Shown here piece by piece: positions 26,691 through 35,414 of a stretch of DNA of 54,854 nt. The notes under the pieces are model-generated. The model saw only the letters and a list, made by a program, of their open reading frames with translations. It searched no databases and was not told the DNA's origin. The position numbers and the translations under genes were made by a program. This stretch comes from Candidatus Zambryskiibacteriota bacterium (GTDB lineage: Bacteria > Patescibacteriota > Minisyncoccia > Phycocordibacterales > Zambryskibacteraceae), in NCBI GenBank assembly GCA_016177225.1, contig JACOVQ010000009.1:1-54854 (forward strand), read 5' to 3'. Each line of letters starts with the position of its first letter. Positions within the stretch are counted from its first letter, which is position 1.

Positions 26691-27625
26691 TAGAAAATTT
26701 CCGCGTTGGAACGCAGCTTGCTTACGATTAAACCAGCCGGCGCCCAGTCGTAATGAAGCGTTTTTTTCAGAAAGTCGCTAAAGAGATGAATTTTGTCCCT
26801 TTCCAGTCTAGGATACATTTTTTCCGATTGTTTGCTGGATAACCTTGTTGTCGGGTAAAAAGGCATGGGGAACGCATAATACGGTATAAGAGGGGAAGCA
26901 TTTTTACCTTCGACTAGAATGGCCGTTATCGGTTCGTTTAAATGCTCCAAAGCGTAATCTATGCGGTGCATTCCGTCGCAAACTATATAAAAATCTTGCT
27001 TCTTATTGTATTGAAGACCGTAGTTTATAAGCGGAGTATTGGAGTGAAAGATATCCAAGTGTTTAATAGCGCTTACCTCGTCTATGTAAAAATCTTTTAA
27101 ATATCGGTCGGCAATGTGGTGCAAATTATCATTGGCGTCTTTGACGTAAAAGTTGTTAAAAAGCTTCTTTAGTTTGTTTAAATCAATAAATCCCTTATTC
27201 AGTTCGTAAGAATGCTTCTCGATGATTGGAGGAATCATGTGAAATGTGCCGCGGTCTTTCCAGTCATATTCTATGCCGTATTGAAGTTTATGAACTCGTT
27301 TGTTGTCTTTGGCTAAAGCCTCGTCCACAGTGGAAATGATATTCAACTGGTTTAAATAAATCGTCGGTTGGGGAGAGAATAATGGAGCATAAACACTTCC
27401 TGTTTTTATAGTGGGAGAATGGCCAAGTTCTTTAGCCGGATAAACTTTGACCAGCGAGAATTGAGCTTTCTTGTAAGGTTTAATCTTTTCGCCGTCCTTG
27501 TTGTATAAACCTCTGAATTCAATACGTTTAAAAACTTCCGTCAGTTCATCAAAAGGAATAATTCGCTTGAGTTCAATAAGCCTTCCCGCCATAGATTGCT
27601 TCAGTATATAGAAATGGAGCGGCAA
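26690..27625 (-). CDS. ParB/Srx-fold-like protein
   Basis: DFYIVCDGMHRIDYALEHLNEPITAILVEG resembles the DGxHR core of ParB/Srx-like folds. TTG start at 27625. Confidence 0.5.
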   Translation of the reverse strand: MPLHFYILKQSMAGRLIELKRIIPFDELTEVFKRIEFRGLYNKDGEKIKPYKKAQFSLVKVYPAKELGHSPTIKTGSVYAPLFSPQPTIYLNQLNIISTVDEALAKDNKRVHKLQYGIEYDWKDRGTFHMIPPIIEKHSYELNKGFIDLNKLKKLFNNFYVKDANDNLHHIADRYLKDFYIDEVSAIKHLDIFHSNTPLINYGLQYNKKQDFYIVCDGMHRIDYALEHLNEPITAILVEGKNASPLIPYYAFPMPFYPTTRLSSKQSEKMYPRLERDKIHLFSDFLKKTLHYDWAPAGLIVSKLRSNAEIF

Positions 27626-27661
27626 AACAAGATTATACTAGCTATGTTAATATAGCCCAAT

Positions 27662-28255
27662 ATGGCGAAACGAGATATAGACTTTTTGTTTGAAATTGGC
27701 TCGTTAAGAAAGGTTCCAAGAGCCTGGCAGCAGGTTTTAAATGGCAGAGTCCAAAACATTGCCGAACACCACTTTAGAGTAACCTTGATTGCCTGGACCA
27801 TTGCTATAGCCGAAAGAGCAGATGTCAATAAAGTTCTGCAAATTGCCCTTATACACGATATAGGAGAATCCAGAGCTGGTGACATTGCGTTTATGCATAG
27901 AGATTATGTGATTAGACACGAAGAGTTGGCTGAAGAACACGTCTTTCAAAATACTATTTTAGAAAAAGAAGCCGGGGTATTGTTGTCAGAATATAGCGAA
28001 AGAAAGACTTTGGAAGCCAAAATCGTGAAGGACGCAGATAATCTTGACGTGGATTTAGAGCTTAAAGAATTGGCTCAAATAGGCGACTCAGCTGCTATAG
28101 GTATGCAGAAAAATCACCGTCCTTTCGTAAGAACAATCAAGCTTTACACTAAAACCGCCAAAAAAATGTGGGACCAGATTCAAAAAACTGACCCTAACGC
28201 CTGGCATCAAGCGCTGTCAAATAAATGGATTAAGAATAAAAAGGGAGCGAAATAG
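27662..28255 (+). CDS. HD-domain phosphohydrolase (YfbR-like 5'-deoxynucleotidase)
   Basis: NIAEHHFRVTLIAWTIAI, ALIHDIGESRAGDI, KIVKDADNLDVDLE. Confidence 0.88.
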   Translation: MAKRDIDFLFEIGSLRKVPRAWQQVLNGRVQNIAEHHFRVTLIAWTIAIAERADVNKVLQIALIHDIGESRAGDIAFMHRDYVIRHEELAEEHVFQNTILEKEAGVLLSEYSERKTLEAKIVKDADNLDVDLELKELAQIGDSAAIGMQKNHRPFVRTIKLYTKTAKKMWDQIQKTDPNAWHQALSNKWIKNKKGAK

Positions 28256-28261
28256 TTATTA

Positions 28262-29815
28262 ATGAAAGAAAAATTAGAAAATTTAATAAAAAAGACTTTA
28301 AATTCTCTGGGAATTGAGGATAAAAGATTTGTCGTGGAGCATCCAACCGATCTCAAAATGGGAGATTATTCGACGAATGTAGCTATTAAGTATGGGCATA
28401 AGGAAGAACTAGTGCGATATATCGCATTAAATAAATCTGATGAGATAGGGAAAGTGGAGTTGGCTGGGCCAGGGTTCATTAACTTTTATTTGTCAAAAGA
28501 ATTTTTCAGAAAAAGTTTGGGAGAAATTATTGAAAAAGGAGAGAATTTTGGGAAAAACCAAAATTTGAAAGGGGAAAAAACAATGGTTGAGTACACAGAC
28601 CCGAATCCATTCAAAGAATTCCACATCGGCCATCTGATGAGCAATGCTATTGGGGAAGCGGTTTCAAGAATTATAGAATGGAGCGGCTCGGAAGTGAAAA
28701 GAGCCAATTACGAGGGGGATGTCGGACTTCATATTGCTAAAGCTCTATGGAAAGGCAATTACACTTTGGGTTCTCGGGCTTATGACGAAGACCCACAGGC
28801 AAAAATCGAGATACAAGAAATAAACAAAAAGATTTACGAACAAAGCGACCCGGAACTAAATAGGCGATATGAAAATGGTAAGAAAGAATCTCTACAAAAA
28901 TTTGAAGAAATTTATAAAAGACTCGGCACTAAATTTGATTATTATTTCTTTGAATCAGAGACAGGAAAAATCGGCACGAAGATTGTCGAAGAAAATATCG
29001 GGAAAGTGTTTGAAAAATCTGAAGGCGCCGTTGTATTTAAAGGCAGCCACACCAGAGTTTTTATAAATTCTCAAGGATTGCCGACTTATGAGGCCAAAGA
29101 TTTGGGCAATGCCAAAAATAAATATGACAAATATCAATATACGAAATCCATTGTAGTGACCGGTAATGAAATCAAAGATTATTTCAAGATAGTGCTTGAA
29201 GCGATGTCGCAAATTTTCCCGGAGTTAGCTCACAAAACCAAGCATTTGCCTCATGGCATGTTGCGCTTGCCGACAGGCAAGATGTCTTCAAGAACCGGAG
29301 ATGTTATCACGGCCGAAGAATTGATTGATGAAGTAAAAACTAAAACAAAGGGAAATGAGCCAGTAGCCATAGGCGCGATTAAATATATGATTCTGCGACA
29401 GGCGATAGGCAATGATATTGTTTTTGATTTAGAAAAGTCTGTTTCGACGGAAGGCGATTCTGGGGTATATTTGCAATACGCGCATGCGAGGGCGAACTCC
29501 GTTTTCGAAAAAGCTACTTCTCAAGGTCTGACCTTAAATACGAATTCTCAAGGCCAGACCTTAACACGCGAGATAGAAAAACTTTTATACAGATTTCCGG
29601 AAATTGTGGAGCGAGCTGGTGCAGAATATGCGCCACATTGCATTACAACTTATCTGACAGAACTTGCGGCAAGCTTTAATAATTTTTACGCGCATGAACA
29701 GGTAATAGGAGATTCTCCGGAGTCTGCTTACCGCCTCGCCATAGTCCAAGCTTTCAAAATAGTGATGAAAAACGGCTTAAATATTCTCGGAATTCCAGCT
29801 CCAGAGAGGATGTGA
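28262..29815 (+). CDS. argS: Arginyl-tRNA synthetase
   Basis: VEYTDPNPFKEFHIGHLMSNAIGEAVSRII, YEGDVGLHIAKALWG-like, GMLRLPTGKMSSRTGDVITAEEL. Confidence 0.96.
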   Translation: MKEKLENLIKKTLNSLGIEDKRFVVEHPTDLKMGDYSTNVAIKYGHKEELVRYIALNKSDEIGKVELAGPGFINFYLSKEFFRKSLGEIIEKGENFGKNQNLKGEKTMVEYTDPNPFKEFHIGHLMSNAIGEAVSRIIEWSGSEVKRANYEGDVGLHIAKALWKGNYTLGSRAYDEDPQAKIEIQEINKKIYEQSDPELNRRYENGKKESLQKFEEIYKRLGTKFDYYFFESETGKIGTKIVEENIGKVFEKSEGAVVFKGSHTRVFINSQGLPTYEAKDLGNAKNKYDKYQYTKSIVVTGNEIKDYFKIVLEAMSQIFPELAHKTKHLPHGMLRLPTGKMSSRTGDVITAEELIDEVKTKTKGNEPVAIGAIKYMILRQAIGNDIVFDLEKSVSTEGDSGVYLQYAHARANSVFEKATSQGLTLNTNSQGQTLTREIEKLLYRFPEIVERAGAEYAPHCITTYLTELAASFNNFYAHEQVIGDSPESAYRLAIVQAFKIVMKNGLNILGIPAPERM

Positions 29816-29837
29816 GGTATGTTAAAATAGCCAAAAT

Positions 29838-32800
29838 ATGGCTGATAAATCTGAACGAGCCCAGAGAGAGGAGGAAATTCTCAAGTTCTGGAAAGAGAAC
29901 AAAATATTTGAGAAAAGTTTGGAGAAAAAATCTCCAAAGGGAGAATTCGTGTTTTATGATGGACCGCCTTTTGCCACCGGACTTCCTCACTATGGCCATA
30001 TTCTTCCTGGAACGATTAAAGATGTAATTCCACGCTACAAAACCATGTGTGGATATAGAGTCCCGCGCAGGTGGGGCTGGGATACGCACGGCCTGCCCAT
30101 AGAAAACCTCATAGAGCAGGAACTGGGACTTACAACAAAAAAAGATATTGAAAAGTTTGGTATCGCCGAATTCAACAAGCGTGCCAGAAACAGCGTTCTT
30201 CGTTTAGAGAAGGAGTGGAAAGAAATTATCCCTCGCACAGGACGATGGGTTGATATGGATAACGCTTATACCACAATGGATTCAAGTTATACCGAGTCTG
30301 TTTGGTGGTCTTTTAAAACTATGTTTGATAAAGGGTTGGTCTACCAAGGTTTTAAATCAATGCATCTCTGTCCAAGGTGCGAGACAACACTCTCGAATTT
30401 TGAGGTGAATCAGGGATACAAAGATATCACTGATATTTCAGTGTATGTGAAGTTTGAGCTTATAGACGAACTGAGAACATTTTTCCTCATATGGACAACC
30501 ACGCCATGGACACTTCCGGGCAATGCTGCTTTAGCTGTCAATCCAAAAGAACTTTATGTAAAAGCCAGAAAGGGAGAAGAGAACTTTATTCTCATGAAGA
30601 TCTTAGCAGATAAGGTTCTTAAGGAAAATTATAAAATTCTGGAAGAATTTTCCGGAGAAAAACTTGTCGGGAAAAGATACAAAACTCTTTTTGATTACTA
30701 CATCACAGAATCGCAGGTTTATGGCGCGGACTTTATAACGACCGAGGATGGTACTGGTATTGTCCATATTGCCCCAGCATTCGGCGAAGATGATTACAGC
30801 CTATCTCTTAAAGAAGGTCTGCAGTTTATTCAGCATGTTGGCACGGATGGGAGATTCAAGATTGAAGTGAAAGATTTTGCAGGTAGAATGGCGAAACCGA
30901 AAGATGACCACCAGTCTACTGACGTTGAAATCATAAAATATTTAGCTCACAAAAACCTGTTGTTTGCCAAGGAAAAAATTACCCACAGCTACCCTCACTG
31001 CTGGCGATGCGACACGCCGCTTTTAAATTACGCCTCCTCATCCTGGTTTGTGAAAGTAACAGAAATAAAAGATAAGCTCATTGCCGCAAATAGGAAAGTT
31101 AAGTGGCTACCGGAAGATATTCGTGACGGGCGTTTTGGCAAATGGCTCGAAGGCTCTCGAGACTGGGCTGTATCCCGCTCTCGCTTTTGGGGCACTCCTC
31201 TGCCTGTGTGGCAAAATTCAGATGAGTCTAAAAAATTTGTAGTTGATTCTATCGAGATACTTAAAAAATATGTAAAAAAGTCTGGCAACAAATATTTTGT
31301 AATGAGACATGGCGAGGCAATGAATAACGCCAGACATGAATTAGATTTAACTGGTGATCCGGATAACCATCTTACAGAAATAGGAAAAGCAGAAGTCAAA
31401 AAAGTAGATGTAAAAAACTTCGATCTAATATTTTCCTCGCCCTTTTTACGCACTAGAGAAACCGCAGAGCTTCTGGGTAAAGATTTTGCAATTGACAATA
31501 GGCTGCATGAAGTTGGTCCAAGTGAAGACCCGATAAATGTGCACCGAAGGATGGGCGAGTTTATTTTTGAGGTTGATAAGAAATATCAAAACAAAAATGT
31601 TTTAATCATTTCTCATGGTTATCCGATCTGGAGTCTCTTTAATCTTGCCAGTAAGAGCAAGTACAACAGGTTAGAACAGCCAAAAACTGGAGAAATATGG
31701 TTGTTAGACTTCGCGCCATATCCTCATGATGAAAATTACGAGCTTGATTTACACCGACCGTACATTGATGAAATTGTTTTAGAAAAAGATGGAGAAGAGT
31801 ACAGAAGAGTACCTGAAGTCTTCGACACTTGGTATGACTCGGGCTCCGTGCCATTCGCATCGCGAAAGGCAAAAGATTTCAGACCCGCTGACTTTATTGC
31901 AGAAGGGCTCGACCAGACCCGTGGCTGGTTTTACACATTGATTGTTCTCGGTACAGCACTTTTTGGAGCTTCACCGTATAGGCAAGTAGTGGTAAACGGT
32001 CTGGTGCTTGCCGAGGATGGTAAGAAGATGAGCAAGCGTTTGAAAAATTACCCTGAGCTCACTGATGTACTCAACAAATTTGGCGGAGATGCACTACGAT
32101 ACTACCTGGTTTCTTCTCCGGCTGTGCGGGCGGAAGATCTGGCCTTTTCAGAAAAAGGCCTTGATGAAGTAGTGAAGAAAAATATTAATCGTCTGGAGAA
32201 TATAGTAAGTTTCTATAAACTGTACAACAAGGATGAAAACGGTACTTTAATATCTAATCATATCCTCGATCGATGGATTGATAAAAAGCTTGAAAAGCTC
32301 ATACTGGATGTTACTGAAAGTCTTGAAAATTACGAGCTCGATCGCGCCAGCCGCCCGACAGCGGAGTTTATCGATGATTTGTCTACATGGTACTTACGCC
32401 GTTCTCGCACTAGGCCAGAGGCTTTGCCAAAATTGAGGGAAGTTCTTATTGTGTTCTCCAAAATTATTGCACCGTTCATGCCATTTATCGCTGAAGATAT
32501 TTACCAGAAGTTAAGAAAATCTGGTGATCTGGAAAGCGTGCATCTATGCGAATGGCCAAAAGTTCGGACAAGATTAAACCTTGTCAAATTCTTAAGGTTT
32601 AACCTTGGGAAAGACATAGTTATAGAAAACATGGCGGAAACTCGCCGGATTGTTTCTCTTGCTCTCGAAGCACGGGCGAAAGCGAATATCAAAGTGAGGC
32701 AACCACTTTCAAAATTACAAATTACAAATGACAAATTACAAAAAGAATATTTAGAAATTATTAGAGACGAAATAAATGTTAAGGAAGTAATTGTAAATAA

Positions 32801-33023
32801 AAAGCTTAAAGGAGAGCTTTTGTTGGATACAAACCTAACTCCAGAGCTTATTGAAGAGGGGAAGTTGCGTGACGCCATTCGTAATATTCAAGATTGGCGC
32901 AAAGAAAAAGGATTTAAGCCCGGAGAGAAAGTTAAATACGAAACAAATGACGAATTTCTCCTCAAGCACAAAGCAGAAATTGAAAGAATAACTAACGTTG
33001 AGCTACCAAATATACACAACTAA
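29838..33023 (+). CDS. ileS: Isoleucyl-tRNA synthetase with inserted histidine-phosphatase domain
   Basis: YDGPPFATGLPHYGHILPGTIKDVIPRYKTMCGYRVPRRWGWDTHGLPIE, DGKKMSKRLKNYPE; internal RHG domain. Confidence 0.96.
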   Translation: MADKSERAQREEEILKFWKENKIFEKSLEKKSPKGEFVFYDGPPFATGLPHYGHILPGTIKDVIPRYKTMCGYRVPRRWGWDTHGLPIENLIEQELGLTTKKDIEKFGIAEFNKRARNSVLRLEKEWKEIIPRTGRWVDMDNAYTTMDSSYTESVWWSFKTMFDKGLVYQGFKSMHLCPRCETTLSNFEVNQGYKDITDISVYVKFELIDELRTFFLIWTTTPWTLPGNAALAVNPKELYVKARKGEENFILMKILADKVLKENYKILEEFSGEKLVGKRYKTLFDYYITESQVYGADFITTEDGTGIVHIAPAFGEDDYSLSLKEGLQFIQHVGTDGRFKIEVKDFAGRMAKPKDDHQSTDVEIIKYLAHKNLLFAKEKITHSYPHCWRCDTPLLNYASSSWFVKVTEIKDKLIAANRKVKWLPEDIRDGRFGKWLEGSRDWAVSRSRFWGTPLPVWQNSDESKKFVVDSIEILKKYVKKSGNKYFVMRHGEAMNNARHELDLTGDPDNHLTEIGKAEVKKVDVKNFDLIFSSPFLRTRETAELLGKDFAIDNRLHEVGPSEDPINVHRRMGEFIFEVDKKYQNKNVLIISHGYPIWSLFNLASKSKYNRLEQPKTGEIWLLDFAPYPHDENYELDLHRPYIDEIVLEKDGEEYRRVPEVFDTWYDSGSVPFASRKAKDFRPADFIAEGLDQTRGWFYTLIVLGTALFGASPYRQVVVNGLVLAEDGKKMSKRLKNYPELTDVLNKFGGDALRYYLVSSPAVRAEDLAFSEKGLDEVVKKNINRLENIVSFYKLYNKDENGTLISNHILDRWIDKKLEKLILDVTESLENYELDRASRPTAEFIDDLSTWYLRRSRTRPEALPKLREVLIVFSKIIAPFMPFIAEDIYQKLRKSGDLESVHLCEWPKVRTRLNLVKFLRFNLGKDIVIENMAETRRIVSLALEARAKANIKVRQPLSKLQITNDKLQKEYLEIIRDEINVKEVIVNKKLKGELLLDTNLTPELIEEGKLRDAIRNIQDWRKEKGFKPGEKVKYETNDEFLLKHKAEIERITNVELPNIHN
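31285..31740 (+). other. Histidine phosphatase (phosphoglycerate-mutase-like) domain within ileS
   Basis: KYFVMRHGEAMNN, LIFSSPFLRTRETAELL, RLHEVGPSE, VLIISHGYPIWSL: all four catalytic-core motifs present. Confidence 0.9.
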
Positions 33024-33477
33024 GGGAATTGTTTTATCCGAGCGGCCGGTAAGAGAGGCGGATAGAGTTTACAACATTCTCACTCGCGATTTTGGCCTAA
33101 TGCGAGTGAGCGCGCTTGGTACGCGCAAGGAATCTTCCAAATTGCGCGGGCACATTGAACCGTTTTCGCTCGCCTACATTTCTCTGGTGCGCGGGAAAGA
33201 ACATTGGCGCGCCACTTCGGCGGAATATATTAGAAATATTCCAGCAACACCTAGTGTTGCAAGACCTCTCTCACTTTTAGAAAAATTGATACAAGGCGAA
33301 GTCTCTCATCCGGAACTTTTTGACGCTATTGAAGAATATTTAGAATCAGATGAGACTACTCTTGTCTCAAGAATTCTATTTCATCTTGGCTATCTTAAGG
33401 AGGAAGATTTAAATCTCGACAAAAAAGCTTTAATTAGAGCCATAAATGACGGATTGCAATCCAGTCATTTAGCATAG
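32998..33477 (+). CDS. recO: DNA repair protein RecO-like (short form)
   Basis: YTTKGIVLSERPVREADRVYNILTRDFGLMRVSALGTRKESSKLRGHIEPFSLAYISLVRGKE; TTG start, overlaps ileS end. Confidence 0.8.
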   Translation: MSYQIYTTKGIVLSERPVREADRVYNILTRDFGLMRVSALGTRKESSKLRGHIEPFSLAYISLVRGKEHWRATSAEYIRNIPATPSVARPLSLLEKLIQGEVSHPELFDAIEEYLESDETTLVSRILFHLGYLKEEDLNLDKKALIRAINDGLQSSHLA

Positions 33478-33494
33478 TGTTACAATAAGTAAAT

Positions 33495-35414
33495 ATGAAT
33501 GATAAAGGGAAGAGTGAAATCGAGAAGCTCAATGAGACGCTTAATTCGCGGACTAGATTTGAAGAAACTAAAGACGAAAGGCATCAAGTGAAAGAACTCG
33601 ATGTGCCGAGCGTCCAAGAGAAGTGGCAAAGCCCGGAGCTCGATGAAATGCTCAAGAGCGAGCGCGAGGCACCGAGCCCCGCTTCTTTTGTGAGAAAAGT
33701 TTTTGTCTTCGCCGTTTTGTTTTTCATCGCCACCATTATCGTGGCGGGCTTTGTTTTTCTCGGCGGGGCAAACTTCGTTTCCTCCAAAAACGTCGAAGTA
33801 AATGTAATGGGGCCGACAATGGCCTCGGCTGGAGAAACGCTTGAATTGGGAGTGAGCATTGTCAATAAAAATAACGCCGACTTGGAAGTTTCCAATCTTT
33901 CCGCCCAGTATCCTCAGGGAGCGAGAAATCCGCAAAATTCATCACAAGCGCTTACTTTCGAAAAACAAGAATTGGGAGCCATCCGAGCCGGCGGAGAGAA
34001 AACGAAAAATGTCCGGGCTATTATTCTTGGCGCTATCGGCGACAAAAAAGAATTTAAATTCTCGGTCGAGTACCGGGTCAAGGGCTCTAACGCCACCTTT
34101 TATAAAGACAAAATCTTTGAAGTGGTCATTGGCGATGCTCCTCTCACTATATCCGTAGAAAGTCCGGAGAGAGTCACTTCCGGCGAAGAATTTCAGACCA
34201 AAATTTCCGTTACTTTAAACTCGCCGGATATTTTAAGAGACGTGGTGTTAAAAGCCGAATATCCATATGGTTATGCGGCGATAAGCTCTGCGCCGACCGC
34301 CGCGCAAGAAAATGTGTGGCTTTTGGGAGATATGTCTCCGGGCGATACCAAAACTATTATCATCAGAGGAAAGCTCGCCGGTCAAAATGAGGAAGAAAGA
34401 ACCTCGCGTTTTTATGCCGGAGTCTCCGACGGGAAGGGGGCGCGCAATTTAAGAATCGTATTGACCTCGATACTCAACACTGTAAGCATCAAGCGGCCAG
34501 CCATAGGACTCGACATTTTGCTTAACGGAGAATCGGCCGCAAGTTATGTCGTGCCGGCGGCAAGAAATATTTCTGCGGTGGCTAAATTTCAAAACAATTT
34601 GCCGGACAAACTTCTCGATCCCAGATTAGAGGTTCGTCTTTCCGGTTCCAACCTGAACAAATCTTCTATTTCGGCTTTTCAAGGCGGTTTTTACGATTCG
34701 CTTAATTCTAAAATTGTCTGGCAGATTACCAGCGCGTCAGGAGCTCAAGAACTTGCTCCCGGTGATAGCGGGCAAGTAAACTTTACCTTTGCTTCGCTGC
34801 CGGAAGGAGCTCCGGACTCAAATGCCGGCGATATTAAGCTGGATTTTGTGTTAAGTGGAATACCGGTCGATGCGCCAAGCGCCCAGACTGTCTCGGTTAA
34901 AGAATCGCGCTCGGTAAAAATAGCGTCACAGGTAAATCTTAGCGCCAAAGCCGTGCGTTCCAGCGGGCCGTTTACCAATCGCGGTTCTATCCCGCCTAAA
35001 GCGGAAAGGGAGACCACTTACAGCATTATTTTCAATCTGAAAAATACTTTGGGTAATATCGCGCCGGCTGTAGTGACGGCCAAACTTGGGCCGGGGGTCA
35101 AATGGATTGGGGCGGCGAGCGCTCCGGAGGAAGACATTTCATATAACTCATCTTCGAATACCGTAACTTGGGATTTGGGTACGCTCGCTTCAAGCTCGGG
35201 CTTCTCAGCCGCTTCGAGAGAAATAGCTTTTCAGGTCGGTCTGACTCCATCCACTTCGCAGATTGGTACGGCGCCTATTTTGGTCTCCGGAATAAATTTT
35301 CTGGGCCGGGAGACGGATAGCGGCGCTGACCTAAAGACGACTTCTTCCTCTCTAACCACCCGCCTGACGGCCGACCCCGCATTTATCCAAGGAGATGATA
35401 TAGTGGTAAAATGA
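33495..35414 (+). CDS. Large single-TM surface/extracytoplasmic protein with repeat-like beta domains
   Basis: Cytoplasmic N-terminus, TM (VFVFAVLFFIATIIVAGFVFLGG), Ig/DUF11-like modules. Confidence 0.7.
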   Translation: MNDKGKSEIEKLNETLNSRTRFEETKDERHQVKELDVPSVQEKWQSPELDEMLKSEREAPSPASFVRKVFVFAVLFFIATIIVAGFVFLGGANFVSSKNVEVNVMGPTMASAGETLELGVSIVNKNNADLEVSNLSAQYPQGARNPQNSSQALTFEKQELGAIRAGGEKTKNVRAIILGAIGDKKEFKFSVEYRVKGSNATFYKDKIFEVVIGDAPLTISVESPERVTSGEEFQTKISVTLNSPDILRDVVLKAEYPYGYAAISSAPTAAQENVWLLGDMSPGDTKTIIIRGKLAGQNEEERTSRFYAGVSDGKGARNLRIVLTSILNTVSIKRPAIGLDILLNGESAASYVVPAARNISAVAKFQNNLPDKLLDPRLEVRLSGSNLNKSSISAFQGGFYDSLNSKIVWQITSASGAQELAPGDSGQVNFTFASLPEGAPDSNAGDIKLDFVLSGIPVDAPSAQTVSVKESRSVKIASQVNLSAKAVRSSGPFTNRGSIPPKAERETTYSIIFNLKNTLGNIAPAVVTAKLGPGVKWIGAASAPEEDISYNSSSNTVTWDLGTLASSSGFSAASREIAFQVGLTPSTSQIGTAPILVSGINFLGRETDSGADLKTTSSSLTTRLTADPAFIQGDDIVVK

